The notes under the pieces were generated by a model. The model saw nothing but the letters and a program-made list of their open reading frames with translations, had not been told where the DNA came from and did not search any database. 18,689 bases of DNA from JBDHZK01 sp039811865. GTDB taxonomy: Bacteria; Actinomycetota; Actinomycetes; Propionibacteriales; Propionibacteriaceae. Made by a program: the position numbers and the translations under genes. The stretch is taken from assembly GCA_039811865.1 (NCBI GenBank), contig JBDHZK010000042.1, positions 1 through 18,689 on the forward strand. The letters are read 5' to 3'. Shown in pieces: positions 10,047 to 16,073 of the stretch (its first letter is position 1; every line of letters starts with the position of its first letter).

Positions 10047-10085
10047 GCTGTGAGTACCTGCGACTTCCGCTGTGAATCAGCTGTG
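10047..10085. repeat. Three GCTGTG copies in helical phase upstream of the SHOCT gene
   Basis: GCTGTG occurs at 10047-10052, 10069-10074 and 10080-10085, spaced 22 and 11 bases; the first two extend to GCTGTGA. Spacing in multiples of 11 would place them on one face of the helix, about 70-105 bases upstream of the SHOCT start. They may be regulator binding sites. The rest of 9980-10262 holds no supported gene. Confidence 0.4.
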
Positions 10086-10192
10086 GCCGGTGCGACCACG
10101 GGTGCTCCCGGAGTCGTCGTTCGCCCGGATCGGTGGTTTTGTGCGGCGCAACGCGGCGGCGACCTGCAGCCAAGGCGGGGCCGGTGCGCCTT

Positions 10193-10255
10193 CTGCCGAC
10201 TCGCCGCACGTTTTCACGCCCAGGAGCCTCAACTTCCAACGGAGCGAGTCAGCAG
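10193..10255 (-). terminator. Long-loop inverted repeat after the HAD phosphatase gene
   Basis: On the minus strand CTGCTGACTCGC (10255-10244) can pair with GCGAGTCGGCAG (10204-10193): 12 bp with one G-U pair. It starts eight bases after the phosphatase stop. The 39-base loop is long for a terminator and contains a small CGT-GAAA-ACG hairpin, so it may be a structured 3' end instead. Confidence 0.35.
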
Positions 10256-10262
10256 GGAGTGA

Positions 10263-11078
10263 TCAGGGACCGGCAACGAGCCGCTCGAGGACCACGGCGA
10301 CGCCGTCCTCGTTGTTGCCCAGCGTGACCTCGTCCGCCACTGCCAGCACTTCAGGCATCGCGTCGGCCATCGCGACGCCATGCCCTGCCCAATCGAGCAT
10401 CTCGATGTCGTTTCGCGAGTCGCCGAAGGCGATCACCTCGTCGGCCGCAATGCCGAGGTCGGCGCAAAGGCGGGCGAGTCCGGCAGCTTTGGTGACGCCG
10501 GGCGCCATGACCTCGATGAACGGCGCACCGGAGGTAGTCACGTTGAAACCGGTCAGTTCGAGGGTGTCGAGGACGGCCAACACCTCCTCACCCGACAAGG
10601 TCGGATGCCGGACGACGAACTTCGCGGCCGGTGCGGCGACCACCTCGTCGAGTGGGTACTCGGTCATGGTGGCCGGATCGCGCATGTGCTCGGCGAACTT
10701 GCACAGCCGGGCGTACCCGAACTCGGGGACGAAGGTCATGCCGCCGTCGCGTACCGACGCGCACCGGACGTCCGGCAGCACCGCGCGCATTGCCTCGGCC
10801 AGCATGAGCTGGACTTCTGCGGCCAACATCTCCTCGAACAGGATGCGCCGGGTGCCGAGCTCAGCTCCGACAGCCCCGTTCGCGCAGACCGCCAAGCCGA
10901 GGAGACCAGCGGGGTCGGTGATCGCGAGCAAGCCGTGCAGTTGGCGCCCTGTCGCGGGGACGACGCGAATCCCGGCGGCTTCGCACGCCGCGATCGCGGC
11001 GGCGGTTCGTGGGCTGAGCACCTTCGCGCTGTTGAGAAGGGTTCCGTCCAGATCGACCGCTGCCAGGCGAAAGCTCAT
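10263..11078 (-). CDS. HAD-superfamily hydrolase, Cof-type phosphatase
   Basis: The 271-residue protein is a predicted cytoplasmic Mg2+-dependent phosphatase of the Cof/YidA group, which act on sugar phosphates, flavin nucleotides or related small molecules; the substrate is unknown. Motif I is AVDLDGTLL with the nucleophile Asp9 and acid/base Asp11. Motif II is in VVPATGRQ, and motif IV is GDSRNDIEML (219 onward). A C2-type cap lies between. The start is ATG at 11078; the frame is open further upstream, but that part overlaps the regulator gene and does not resemble the family. It lies 23 bases after the LAL regulator stop and could be cotranscribed, but a TANNNT box six bases before its ATG suggests its own leaderless mRNA. 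Confidence 0.92.
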   Translation of the reverse strand: MSFRLAAVDLDGTLLNSAKVLSPRTAAAIAACEAAGIRVVPATGRQLHGLLAITDPAGLLGLAVCANGAVGAELGTRRILFEEMLAAEVQLMLAEAMRAVLPDVRCASVRDGGMTFVPEFGYARLCKFAEHMRDPATMTEYPLDEVVAAPAAKFVVRHPTLSGEEVLAVLDTLELTGFNVTTSGAPFIEVMAPGVTKAAGLARLCADLGIAADEVIAFGDSRNDIEMLDWAGHGVAMADAMPEVLAVADEVTLGNNEDGVAVVLERLVAGP

Positions 11079-11084
11079 GCCCGC

Positions 11085-11090
11085 AGCGTA
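11085..11090 (-). promoter_or_regulatory. -10 box of the HAD phosphatase gene (leaderless type)
   Basis: TACGCT fits TANNNT and is followed by six bases (GCGGGC) and the ATG at 11078. There is no convincing Shine-Dalgarno. The box sits in the 23-base gap after the regulator gene, so a -35 would lie inside that coding region. Confidence 0.5.
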
Positions 11091-11101
11091 GGGCGACCGG
11101 G

Positions 11102-13768
11102 TCAGCGCGCCTCGGACGTGTGCGTATTCGCACTTTCGAGGCTCTTCAGGACGTCCGCGGCTTCGCGCCTGGTCCGCACCCCGAACTTGGCCAGAATCGC
11201 GGCGAGATGAGAGTCCACCGTCCTCACCGAGAGCACCAGTTGCGCGGCGATCTCGGCATTCGTCATGCCCTCGGACAGCAAGCGGCAGACCTGAAGCTGA
11301 CGCTCGGTCAGACCCGCTGGATTGACGCGCGTGGAATCCCTGCGACCCCTCGGGATGCGACTCACCCCGAGCCTGCGCAGCTGCGCCCGAACCCGCGTGG
11401 CCAGGGGTTCTGCTCCAAGTGCGTCCAGGGCCGAAAGTGCGGCGAGCAGGTCGTCGGGAGATTCGCTGGACGTCCGGGCGAAGGCCGCTTCGTAAGGGAA
11501 TCCGGCTGCATCCCAGACCTCGGCGGCGCGGCGCCAGTTTCCGCGGGCGAGTTCGGCGTACGGATGCCCGCTGGCCGACGGTTCGGGCACCCCGCCGGCA
11601 CGGATCAGCCAAAAGCCGATTTCCGCCAGAACGGCTTCGGTGCCGAACTCGCGAGCGACGCCGTAGGCGGTCGCCAGCTCGGCGTGGGCCAGCCCCGGTT
11701 CGCCCGCCAGGTCAGTGGCCTCGGCGAGCGCGGCCGCCGCAGGCCCGATCCGTTGGCACTCTCCGATCGATTGGGCCAACCGCCACGACTCCCGCAGCTG
11801 ATCGATCGCGCCCTCCTCACCACGGCGCGCCCTGAGCCGACCGATCAGGGTCAGCGCCGAACAGCGAAACGGAGGGGTGCCGTCCAAGGCGAACGCGGCC
11901 GTCTCGGCGATCTCGTCCCAATCGCCGGTGGCGAGTTTGAGCATGCCGAGCTCGAGCTTGAGGTACCTGGCGAAGGTCACGCACTCGCGACGATCGGCGA
12001 GTTCCAGGCCCGCTGCCAACCATCGCCGGGCAGCCGCCAAGTCAAGGTGTTCCAGCCCTGACCAGATCAGGTTCACATACGACCGACAAGCATGCTCCGG
12101 GTCGTCCGCGTCGAGGGCGAGTTCGAGGCTCTCCCGATAAAGCCGCTCAGCCTGCGGATAGTCGGTCAAGCTCAGCGCCAAGCCGAGGTTGTTGAGCGCG
12201 TGCGACTTGGTGATCGGGAGGTGCCCGCCGATCTGGATGGCTCGTTGGGCGGCGACAATCGCTTGGGCTTGCCGGCCGGCGAGGGCATGTAGTTGCGCTT
12301 GGTTGCTCAACGCCATCGCCAACTCATCCCCGCCGCAGCTACTGAGGATCCCGACGGCCTCGTCGCCGGCAGCCGCGGCGGACTGCGCGTCCCCGGCCCA
12401 CCAGCAGATTCGCGACAGCCAGCGCAGGGTGTCGGCCAGGAGCCGGGGGTCGCCATCACGGCGCAGCGCCACCGCCCGCTCCAGCGCACTGCGCGCCTGT
12501 TCCCAGGGCGCGTCGATCGTGTACAACTCAACGCCATAGCTGTGCCAAAGTCGCGCCTCGGTTCCCCGGTCGAACTCGTGTGGCCGGTTCAGGACCAGCC
12601 CCAGGTGCGCGGCCGATTGCCGATGTGCGCCGGCCGCCAACGCCTCTTCCGCGGCGAGGCGGCCGTAGGTCAGGACCGCCGAATCATCACCCGCCTGGAC
12701 GGCATGGTGGACGATCCGCGAAACGTCCGCGTGCGCACTGGTCCGCAACGCGGCCAGCACGCGGCGGTTGGCGGAGATCCGTCTGGACGCCGGCATCGCG
12801 TCGACCACCGCGCGTCGGGTCAGCTCGTGCCGGAAGGTCACCCGTTGCGGCAAGACGGTGAGCAGCCCGACCTGCTCGGCCGGAGCCAGCACGCTCCCGC
12901 CTCCGACGATGAGGGCGTCCACCAGCGAGGTCGTCACGGCTGAGGTGACCACGGCCAACTGCTCGACGTCGCTGCGAACGTCCGGGTCGAGCCGAGCCAT
13001 TCTGGCCTGAACCGCATCAGCGATCGTCAGCGGCACCGCCTCCGCGTCGCCGGCGGCAAGCACCTCGACGACGAAGTACGGGTTGCCCGAGGTCACCCCG
13101 AAGGCCTGGTCAGCGTTCACGCCCGTGTCGGCGCTCATCCGCCGCACCGCTGCGGGGGTGAGCCGCGCCAGCCGGAGCCGGCGCATGCGACCTGTCCGCG
13201 AAACCAGACCCAAGAGTTGACGCAGAGGCTGGTCGGAGCCCAGTTCGTCGTCCCGATAGGTCAACACCAGCACCAGCGGCATACTCGGCACCCGCCGGAC
13301 GAGATAGCGCAGCACGTCCAGCGTCGCTTCATCGGCCCAGTGGACGTCCTCAATGACCAGGCAAGTCGGCCGGCTGCTCAGTTCTTCCCCGACGGCCTCC
13401 ATGACCAAGCTCTGGTCGCCGCGCCGGAGTGCCTCGGCCAGGATGGGACCGACCCGTCCGATCAGATCTCGCAACGGACCAAGGACCCGCGGGGTGGCCA
13501 GATCGTCGCAGTAGCCGACCAAGAACCGGCAGCGCGGGGGCAGCGCCGCACCGGCGACCCCGATCAAGCTCGACTTCCCGATCCCGGCTTCGCCACAAAC
13601 CAGGACAACCGACCCGGTTCCAGCCACCGCCGCGCCCGCCGCCTCGGCCAAGGCCGCCAGTTCGTCCTCGCGCTCCAGGAACACATCCAACCTCCCGCCG
13701 CTCGGCAAGTCTGGCATCGCTCGGGGTCCCGCCTCAGCACCCGACGGGCCAAGCTCGGTATCGGTCAC
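11102..13768 (-). CDS. LAL-type LuxR-family transcriptional regulator (AAA ATPase plus HTH)
   Basis: The 888-residue protein has the layout of large ATP-binding LuxR (LAL, MalT-like) regulators. An N-terminal ATPase domain carries Walker A GEAGIGKS (59-66) and a Walker B-like LVIEDVHW (137-144). A long Ala/Leu-rich middle with TPR-like helices follows (about 300-780), and a C-terminal LuxR helix-turn-helix (820-875: LTERQLQVCRLLSEGMTNAEIA, then SVRTVDSHLAAILAKFGV). It should be a cytoplasmic activator responding to a ligand or partner that cannot be identified here. The GTG at 13768 is preferred because GAGG lies six bases upstream; the frame is open to 13864 but that part lies in the divergent promoter. 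An ATG at 13717 is another option. It is divergent from the tautomerase gene, which it may regulate. Confidence 0.93.
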   Translation of the reverse strand: MTDTELGPSGAEAGPRAMPDLPSGGRLDVFLEREDELAALAEAAGAAVAGTGSVVLVCGEAGIGKSSLIGVAGAALPPRCRFLVGYCDDLATPRVLGPLRDLIGRVGPILAEALRRGDQSLVMEAVGEELSSRPTCLVIEDVHWADEATLDVLRYLVRRVPSMPLVLVLTYRDDELGSDQPLRQLLGLVSRTGRMRRLRLARLTPAAVRRMSADTGVNADQAFGVTSGNPYFVVEVLAAGDAEAVPLTIADAVQARMARLDPDVRSDVEQLAVVTSAVTTSLVDALIVGGGSVLAPAEQVGLLTVLPQRVTFRHELTRRAVVDAMPASRRISANRRVLAALRTSAHADVSRIVHHAVQAGDDSAVLTYGRLAAEEALAAGAHRQSAAHLGLVLNRPHEFDRGTEARLWHSYGVELYTIDAPWEQARSALERAVALRRDGDPRLLADTLRWLSRICWWAGDAQSAAAAGDEAVGILSSCGGDELAMALSNQAQLHALAGRQAQAIVAAQRAIQIGGHLPITKSHALNNLGLALSLTDYPQAERLYRESLELALDADDPEHACRSYVNLIWSGLEHLDLAAARRWLAAGLELADRRECVTFARYLKLELGMLKLATGDWDEIAETAAFALDGTPPFRCSALTLIGRLRARRGEEGAIDQLRESWRLAQSIGECQRIGPAAAALAEATDLAGEPGLAHAELATAYGVAREFGTEAVLAEIGFWLIRAGGVPEPSASGHPYAELARGNWRRAAEVWDAAGFPYEAAFARTSSESPDDLLAALSALDALGAEPLATRVRAQLRRLGVSRIPRGRRDSTRVNPAGLTERQLQVCRLLSEGMTNAEIAAQLVLSVRTVDSHLAAILAKFGVRTRREAADVLKSLESANTHTSEAR

Positions 13769-13815
13769 GCCCGACCTCGGTAGTCGCCGCCGATGTCGGA
13801 TCGAGGGCAGCGTCC

Positions 13816-13877
13816 TTGACTTGAGGGGCAAGCAAAAGCCAGGCGGCGGACAGTCCGCCCCCAACTCAAGGAGTCAA
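13816..13877 (+). promoter_or_regulatory. Palindrome and potential Shine-Dalgarno-masking structure upstream of the tautomerase gene
   Basis: TTGACTTGAG (13816-13825) can pair with CTCAA and GTCAA (13865-13869, 13873-13877), leaving the GGA core of the ribosome binding site as a three-base bulge. The enclosed GGCGGACAGTCCGCC (13845-13859) is a perfect 15-base palindrome that can be a DNA operator or an inner hairpin. TTGACT could instead be a -35 box, but no matching -10 was seen. Function is inferred from structure only. Confidence 0.4.
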
Positions 13878-13878
13878 C

Positions 13879-14109
13879 ATGCCGATGATCAGCGTCAAGG
13901 TGATCGAGGGAGTCTTCGACGCCCAGCAGAAGCAGGACATCATTCACAAACTCACCGACACCATGGTCGCCATCGAAGGCGAAAACCTCCGCTCAGTCAC
14001 TTGGGTGATCGTGGAAGAGGTGCGCAGCGGCGATTGGGGCATCGGTGGCGAAGCCCTCACGAGCCAGGCCGTGAAGAACCTGGCCGCCCGTGGGCACGCC
14101 CACGCCTAA
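13879..14109 (+). CDS. 4-oxalocrotonate tautomerase-family protein
   Basis: This 76-residue protein starts Met-Pro, so removal of Met would expose the N-terminal Pro that is the catalytic base in the tautomerase superfamily. The sequence MPMISVKVIEGVF, then QKQDIIHKLTDTMVAIEGE and VTWVIVEEVRSGDWGIGG, matches the beta-alpha-beta 4-OT fold and normal 4-OT length (about 60-75). Such proteins form hexamers or dimers and catalyse keto-enol tautomerisation of small acids; the real substrate is unknown. AAGGAG lies seven bases before the ATG. It is the first gene of a plus-strand group with a small basic protein and a DsrE-family protein, divergent from the LAL regulator. No aromatic-degradation genes are nearby. 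Confidence 0.9.
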   Translation: MPMISVKVIEGVFDAQQKQDIIHKLTDTMVAIEGENLRSVTWVIVEEVRSGDWGIGGEALTSQAVKNLAARGHAHA

Positions 14110-14270
14110 CAGCGCGGCCGCGGGCGGGCGCTCCGGCAGCTCCCGCTGCGCAGCGCGCCGACTCCGGACCCGGCCGGCTGACTTGTCAGAGATCGCCCCG
14201 AGGGTTCACTCAACCAGCCTGCCCGGGCTGGATGCCCCCAGCGCGAGAACGACTGAGATCAGGAAGATCC

Positions 14271-14564
14271 ATGCATGCTCCACTTGACGGCTGGCTTCAG
14301 CCGAGTTCGATCCAGCTCAGCCGCGCGGCGGCCGCTCGCTGGGAACAAGTCGAAGCGGTCAAGCAACGCAGCGCTGCCCGCCACACCCGAGCTACGAACT
14401 GGGCGGGTCGACTGCTGACCAGATTGACCCTACGGCGCTCACGGCCAGGAGGCGACCCATCGGTCGTCACACCGGCGCGGGTGTCTCCCAACTTGAACCA
14501 CGTCTGGCCGAAGGCGGTTGAATCCGCGGCGCGGACTCAACCACCACGACCGACAACCCCATAG
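14271..14564 (+). CDS. Small basic protein, function unknown
   Basis: A 97-codon frame starts at ATG 14271 with AGGAAG just upstream and ends at TAG 14562-14564. That stop overlaps the AGGAG ribosome binding site of the DsrE gene, an arrangement seen in coupled genes. The product is basic, with a helical N-terminal half rich in Ala, Arg and Trp (SRAAAARWEQVEAVKQRSA, RHTRATNWAGRLLTRLTLRR) and a Pro-rich tail. It resembles in composition the short Arg-rich proteins common in actinobacteria but I cannot name a family. Third-position GC is lower than in the housekeeping genes here. The 161 bases before it (14110-14270) hold only a weak 6-bp hairpin at 14214-14231. It may be non-coding. Confidence 0.45.
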   Translation: MHAPLDGWLQPSSIQLSRAAAARWEQVEAVKQRSAARHTRATNWAGRLLTRLTLRRSRPGGDPSVVTPARVSPNLNHVWPKAVESAARTQPPRPTTP

Positions 14565-14573
14565 GAGTCACCC

Positions 14574-14939
14574 ATGACCAAGAAGGCTGTGATCAGCCTC
14601 ACCACCGGACTAGAGGACACCGAGAAGGTGACCGTCGCGTTGCTACAGGCCGTCGCAGCCGCTGAGAGCGGCCGCCAGACAGTCGTGTTCCTTGCCAAGG
14701 AGGCGGTGCGACTAGCGATGCCCGGCGTTGCCCTGGGCGTCGCCTGCGCCGGCTGCCCACCAATCCAAGACCTGCTGAAGCGCTATGCCGAAGCCGGCGG
14801 CAAGTACCTGGCGTGCACGCTGTGCGTGAATGCCAAGGGCCTTTCCAGTCAGGAGCTCATCGCCGGAGCCGAGCCGGGGGGCACGGTTCCGCTGTGGCAG
14901 TGGATCGGCGAAGACGACCCCATCACCTTCAGCTACTGA
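14574..14939 (+). CDS. DsrE-family protein with two CxxC motifs
   Basis: The 121-residue protein has the DsrE/TusD-like alpha/beta fold pattern: a first strand KKAVISLTTG, a helix EDTEKVTVALLQAVAAAE, and a second strand TVVFLAKEAVRLA. Four cysteines form CAGC (58-61) and CTLC (81-84), where DsrE-type proteins often place the persulfide or redox cysteine. The ending GGTVPLWQWIGEDDPITFSY is characteristic of one soluble DsrE subgroup. A role in sulfur transfer, redox sensing or metal binding is possible, none demonstrated. AGGAG lies six bases before the ATG. It is the last gene of the tautomerase group and ends before a hairpin shared with convergent recR. No tusBCE or dsr genes accompany it, so a classical sulfur relay is unlikely. 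Confidence 0.87.
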   Translation: MTKKAVISLTTGLEDTEKVTVALLQAVAAAESGRQTVVFLAKEAVRLAMPGVALGVACAGCPPIQDLLKRYAEAGGKYLACTLCVNAKGLSSQELIAGAEPGGTVPLWQWIGEDDPITFSY

Positions 14940-15014
14940 CCCCAAAGACGGCGCCGAGAGCTTCGTTACCCGACGAGCGCCCGCAGTATGGACGTGCGCC
15001 TGCGAGATGGAGCG

Positions 15015-15042
15015 TCGTGGGTGCGAGGATCCGCACCCACGA
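15015..15042. terminator. Bidirectional terminator between the DsrE gene and recR
   Basis: A perfect 11-bp inverted repeat, TCGTGGGTGCG (15015-15025) and CGCACCCACGA (15032-15042), with a six-base loop lies in the 125-base gap between the two convergent genes. No T-tract follows, as in the other terminators of this window. Confidence 0.75.
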
Positions 15043-15064
15043 GGCTGCCAAGCGCGTCGAGCCC

Positions 15065-15664
15065 TCAACTGGCGACGTACTGACGTCCCGAGAAGGCGCG
15101 GCCAAGCGTGATCTGGTCGGCGTATTCCAACTCGCCGCCAACGGGCAGGCCGCTGGCCAGGCGCGATACCTTGACGTCCACGTCCTTGAGCATTCGGCTG
15201 ATGAAAGTGGCCGTCGCTTCGCCCTCCAGGTTGGGGTCGGTGGCGAGGATCACCTCGGTGACCGTGCCGTCCGCCAGCCGCTGAATCAACTCGCGAATCC
15301 GCAGCTGACTAGGCCCGATGTTGTCCATCGGGCTGATCGCGCCGCCGAGAACGTGATACAGGCCGCGGAACTCGTTCGTCCGCTCGATGGCCTGGACGTC
15401 TTTGCACTCCTCGACCACGCAGATGATGCTTTGGCTGCGGCGCGGGTCGCGGCAGATGCGGCAGCGCTGCTGCTCGGCGATGTTGAAGCAGACCTCGCAG
15501 AACTTGACCTTCTCGACGACCGTCTGCAGCGCGTTGGCGAGCCGCTCCACGTCCGCCTTGTCCGACTGGAGGACGTGGAACGCGATCCGCTGGGCGCTCT
15601 TCGGCCCGATGCCGGGCAGGCGCCCGAGCTCGTCGATCAGGTCCTGGACGGGGCCTTCGTACAC
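15065..15664 (-). CDS. recR: Recombination mediator protein RecR
   Basis: The 199-residue protein acts with RecO (and RecF) to load RecA at single-stranded gaps. The N-terminal helix-hairpin-helix is at about 11-27 (DELGRLPGIGPKSAQRI), and the zinc finger has Cys56, Cys59, Cys68 and Cys71. The Toprim domain covers about 79-175 and includes VVEECKDVQAIE and EVILATDPNLEGEATA. The C-terminal SRLASGLPVGGELEYAD is typical. Length is standard. The start is GTG at 15664, seven bases after the ybaB stop, with only a weak Shine-Dalgarno, so translational coupling is likely. It is the third gene of dnaX-ybaB-recR, an order widespread in bacteria. Confidence 0.98.
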   Translation of the reverse strand: MYEGPVQDLIDELGRLPGIGPKSAQRIAFHVLQSDKADVERLANALQTVVEKVKFCEVCFNIAEQQRCRICRDPRRSQSIICVVEECKDVQAIERTNEFRGLYHVLGGAISPMDNIGPSQLRIRELIQRLADGTVTEVILATDPNLEGEATATFISRMLKDVDVKVSRLASGLPVGGELEYADQITLGRAFSGRQYVAS

Positions 15665-15671
15665 GCCAGGC

Positions 15672-15980
15672 TCAGAACGGCAGTTCCGGCATGGCCGGCA
15701 TCTTGGCGGCCGTGACCGCCTGCACCTTGGTCATGCCGTCGCGGACGGCGGCGACGATGAGGTCGCCCAGGCTCTCGGTGTCCTCAGGGTCGCAAGCCTC
15801 CGGCTTGATCACGACGCTGAGCAGCTCGCCGGTGCCCGATAGCTCGACCTCGACGAGGTCACCGCCGGCAGATCCCTGCACGCGGGTGTTCGCCAGCTCC
15901 TCCTGCGCTCGGACCATCTGATCCTGCATCGCCTGGGCCTGGGCCAGCAGACCGGAAATGTCCATCCCATCGGGGAACAT
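15672..15980 (-). CDS. YbaB/EbfC family nucleoid-associated protein
   Basis: The 102-residue protein belongs to the YbaB/EbfC family of small dimeric DNA-binding proteins found between dnaX and recR. The N-terminal coiled helix ISGLLAQAQAMQDQMVRAQEELAN is followed by the beta region VQGSAGGDLVEVELSGTGELLSVVIKPEA and the C-terminal helix LGDLIVAAVRDGMTKVQAVTAAKM. The start ATG has AAGGAAG five to seven bases upstream. A TACACT hexamer in the 93-base gap after dnaX could be an internal promoter but no -35 supports it. Two copies of GACGCCGCGGC (15996-16006 and 16017-16027, 21 bases apart) lie in the same gap. Confidence 0.95.
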   Translation of the reverse strand: MFPDGMDISGLLAQAQAMQDQMVRAQEELANTRVQGSAGGDLVEVELSGTGELLSVVIKPEACDPEDTESLGDLIVAAVRDGMTKVQAVTAAKMPAMPELPF

Positions 15981-16073
15981 GCGGGCTTCCTTTCCGACGC
16001 CGCGGCCGGTGTGGCGGACGCCGCGGCAAGTGTAAACGAGGGCGACGACACCGGCTTGGCGCCGGGCCGCCGC

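Noticed and set aside
9980..10262. Small frames in the gap between the SHOCT and HAD genes (up to 107 codons)
   Set aside because: No ribosome binding site, no recognisable domain, and overlapping frames on both strands of similar quality. Also searched for a tRNA and found none.
11079..11612. 449-codon version of the HAD phosphatase frame
   Set aside because: The upstream part overlaps the regulator gene in another frame and is Arg-rich nonsense. The family begins at MSFRLAAVDLDGT.
13769..13864. Upstream start giving a 920-residue LAL regulator
   Set aside because: It would begin inside the divergent intergenic region next to the tautomerase ribosome binding site. The GTG at 13768 has a suitable GAGG.
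14090..14106. CGTGGGC/GCCCACG inverted repeat at the end of the tautomerase gene
   Set aside because: It lies within codons, has a two-base loop, and cannot form a normal hairpin terminator.
15996..16027. Direct repeat GACGCCGCGGC twice, 21 bases apart, upstream of ybaB
   Set aside because: Only two copies of a very GC-rich word in GC-rich DNA; not enough to propose an operator.
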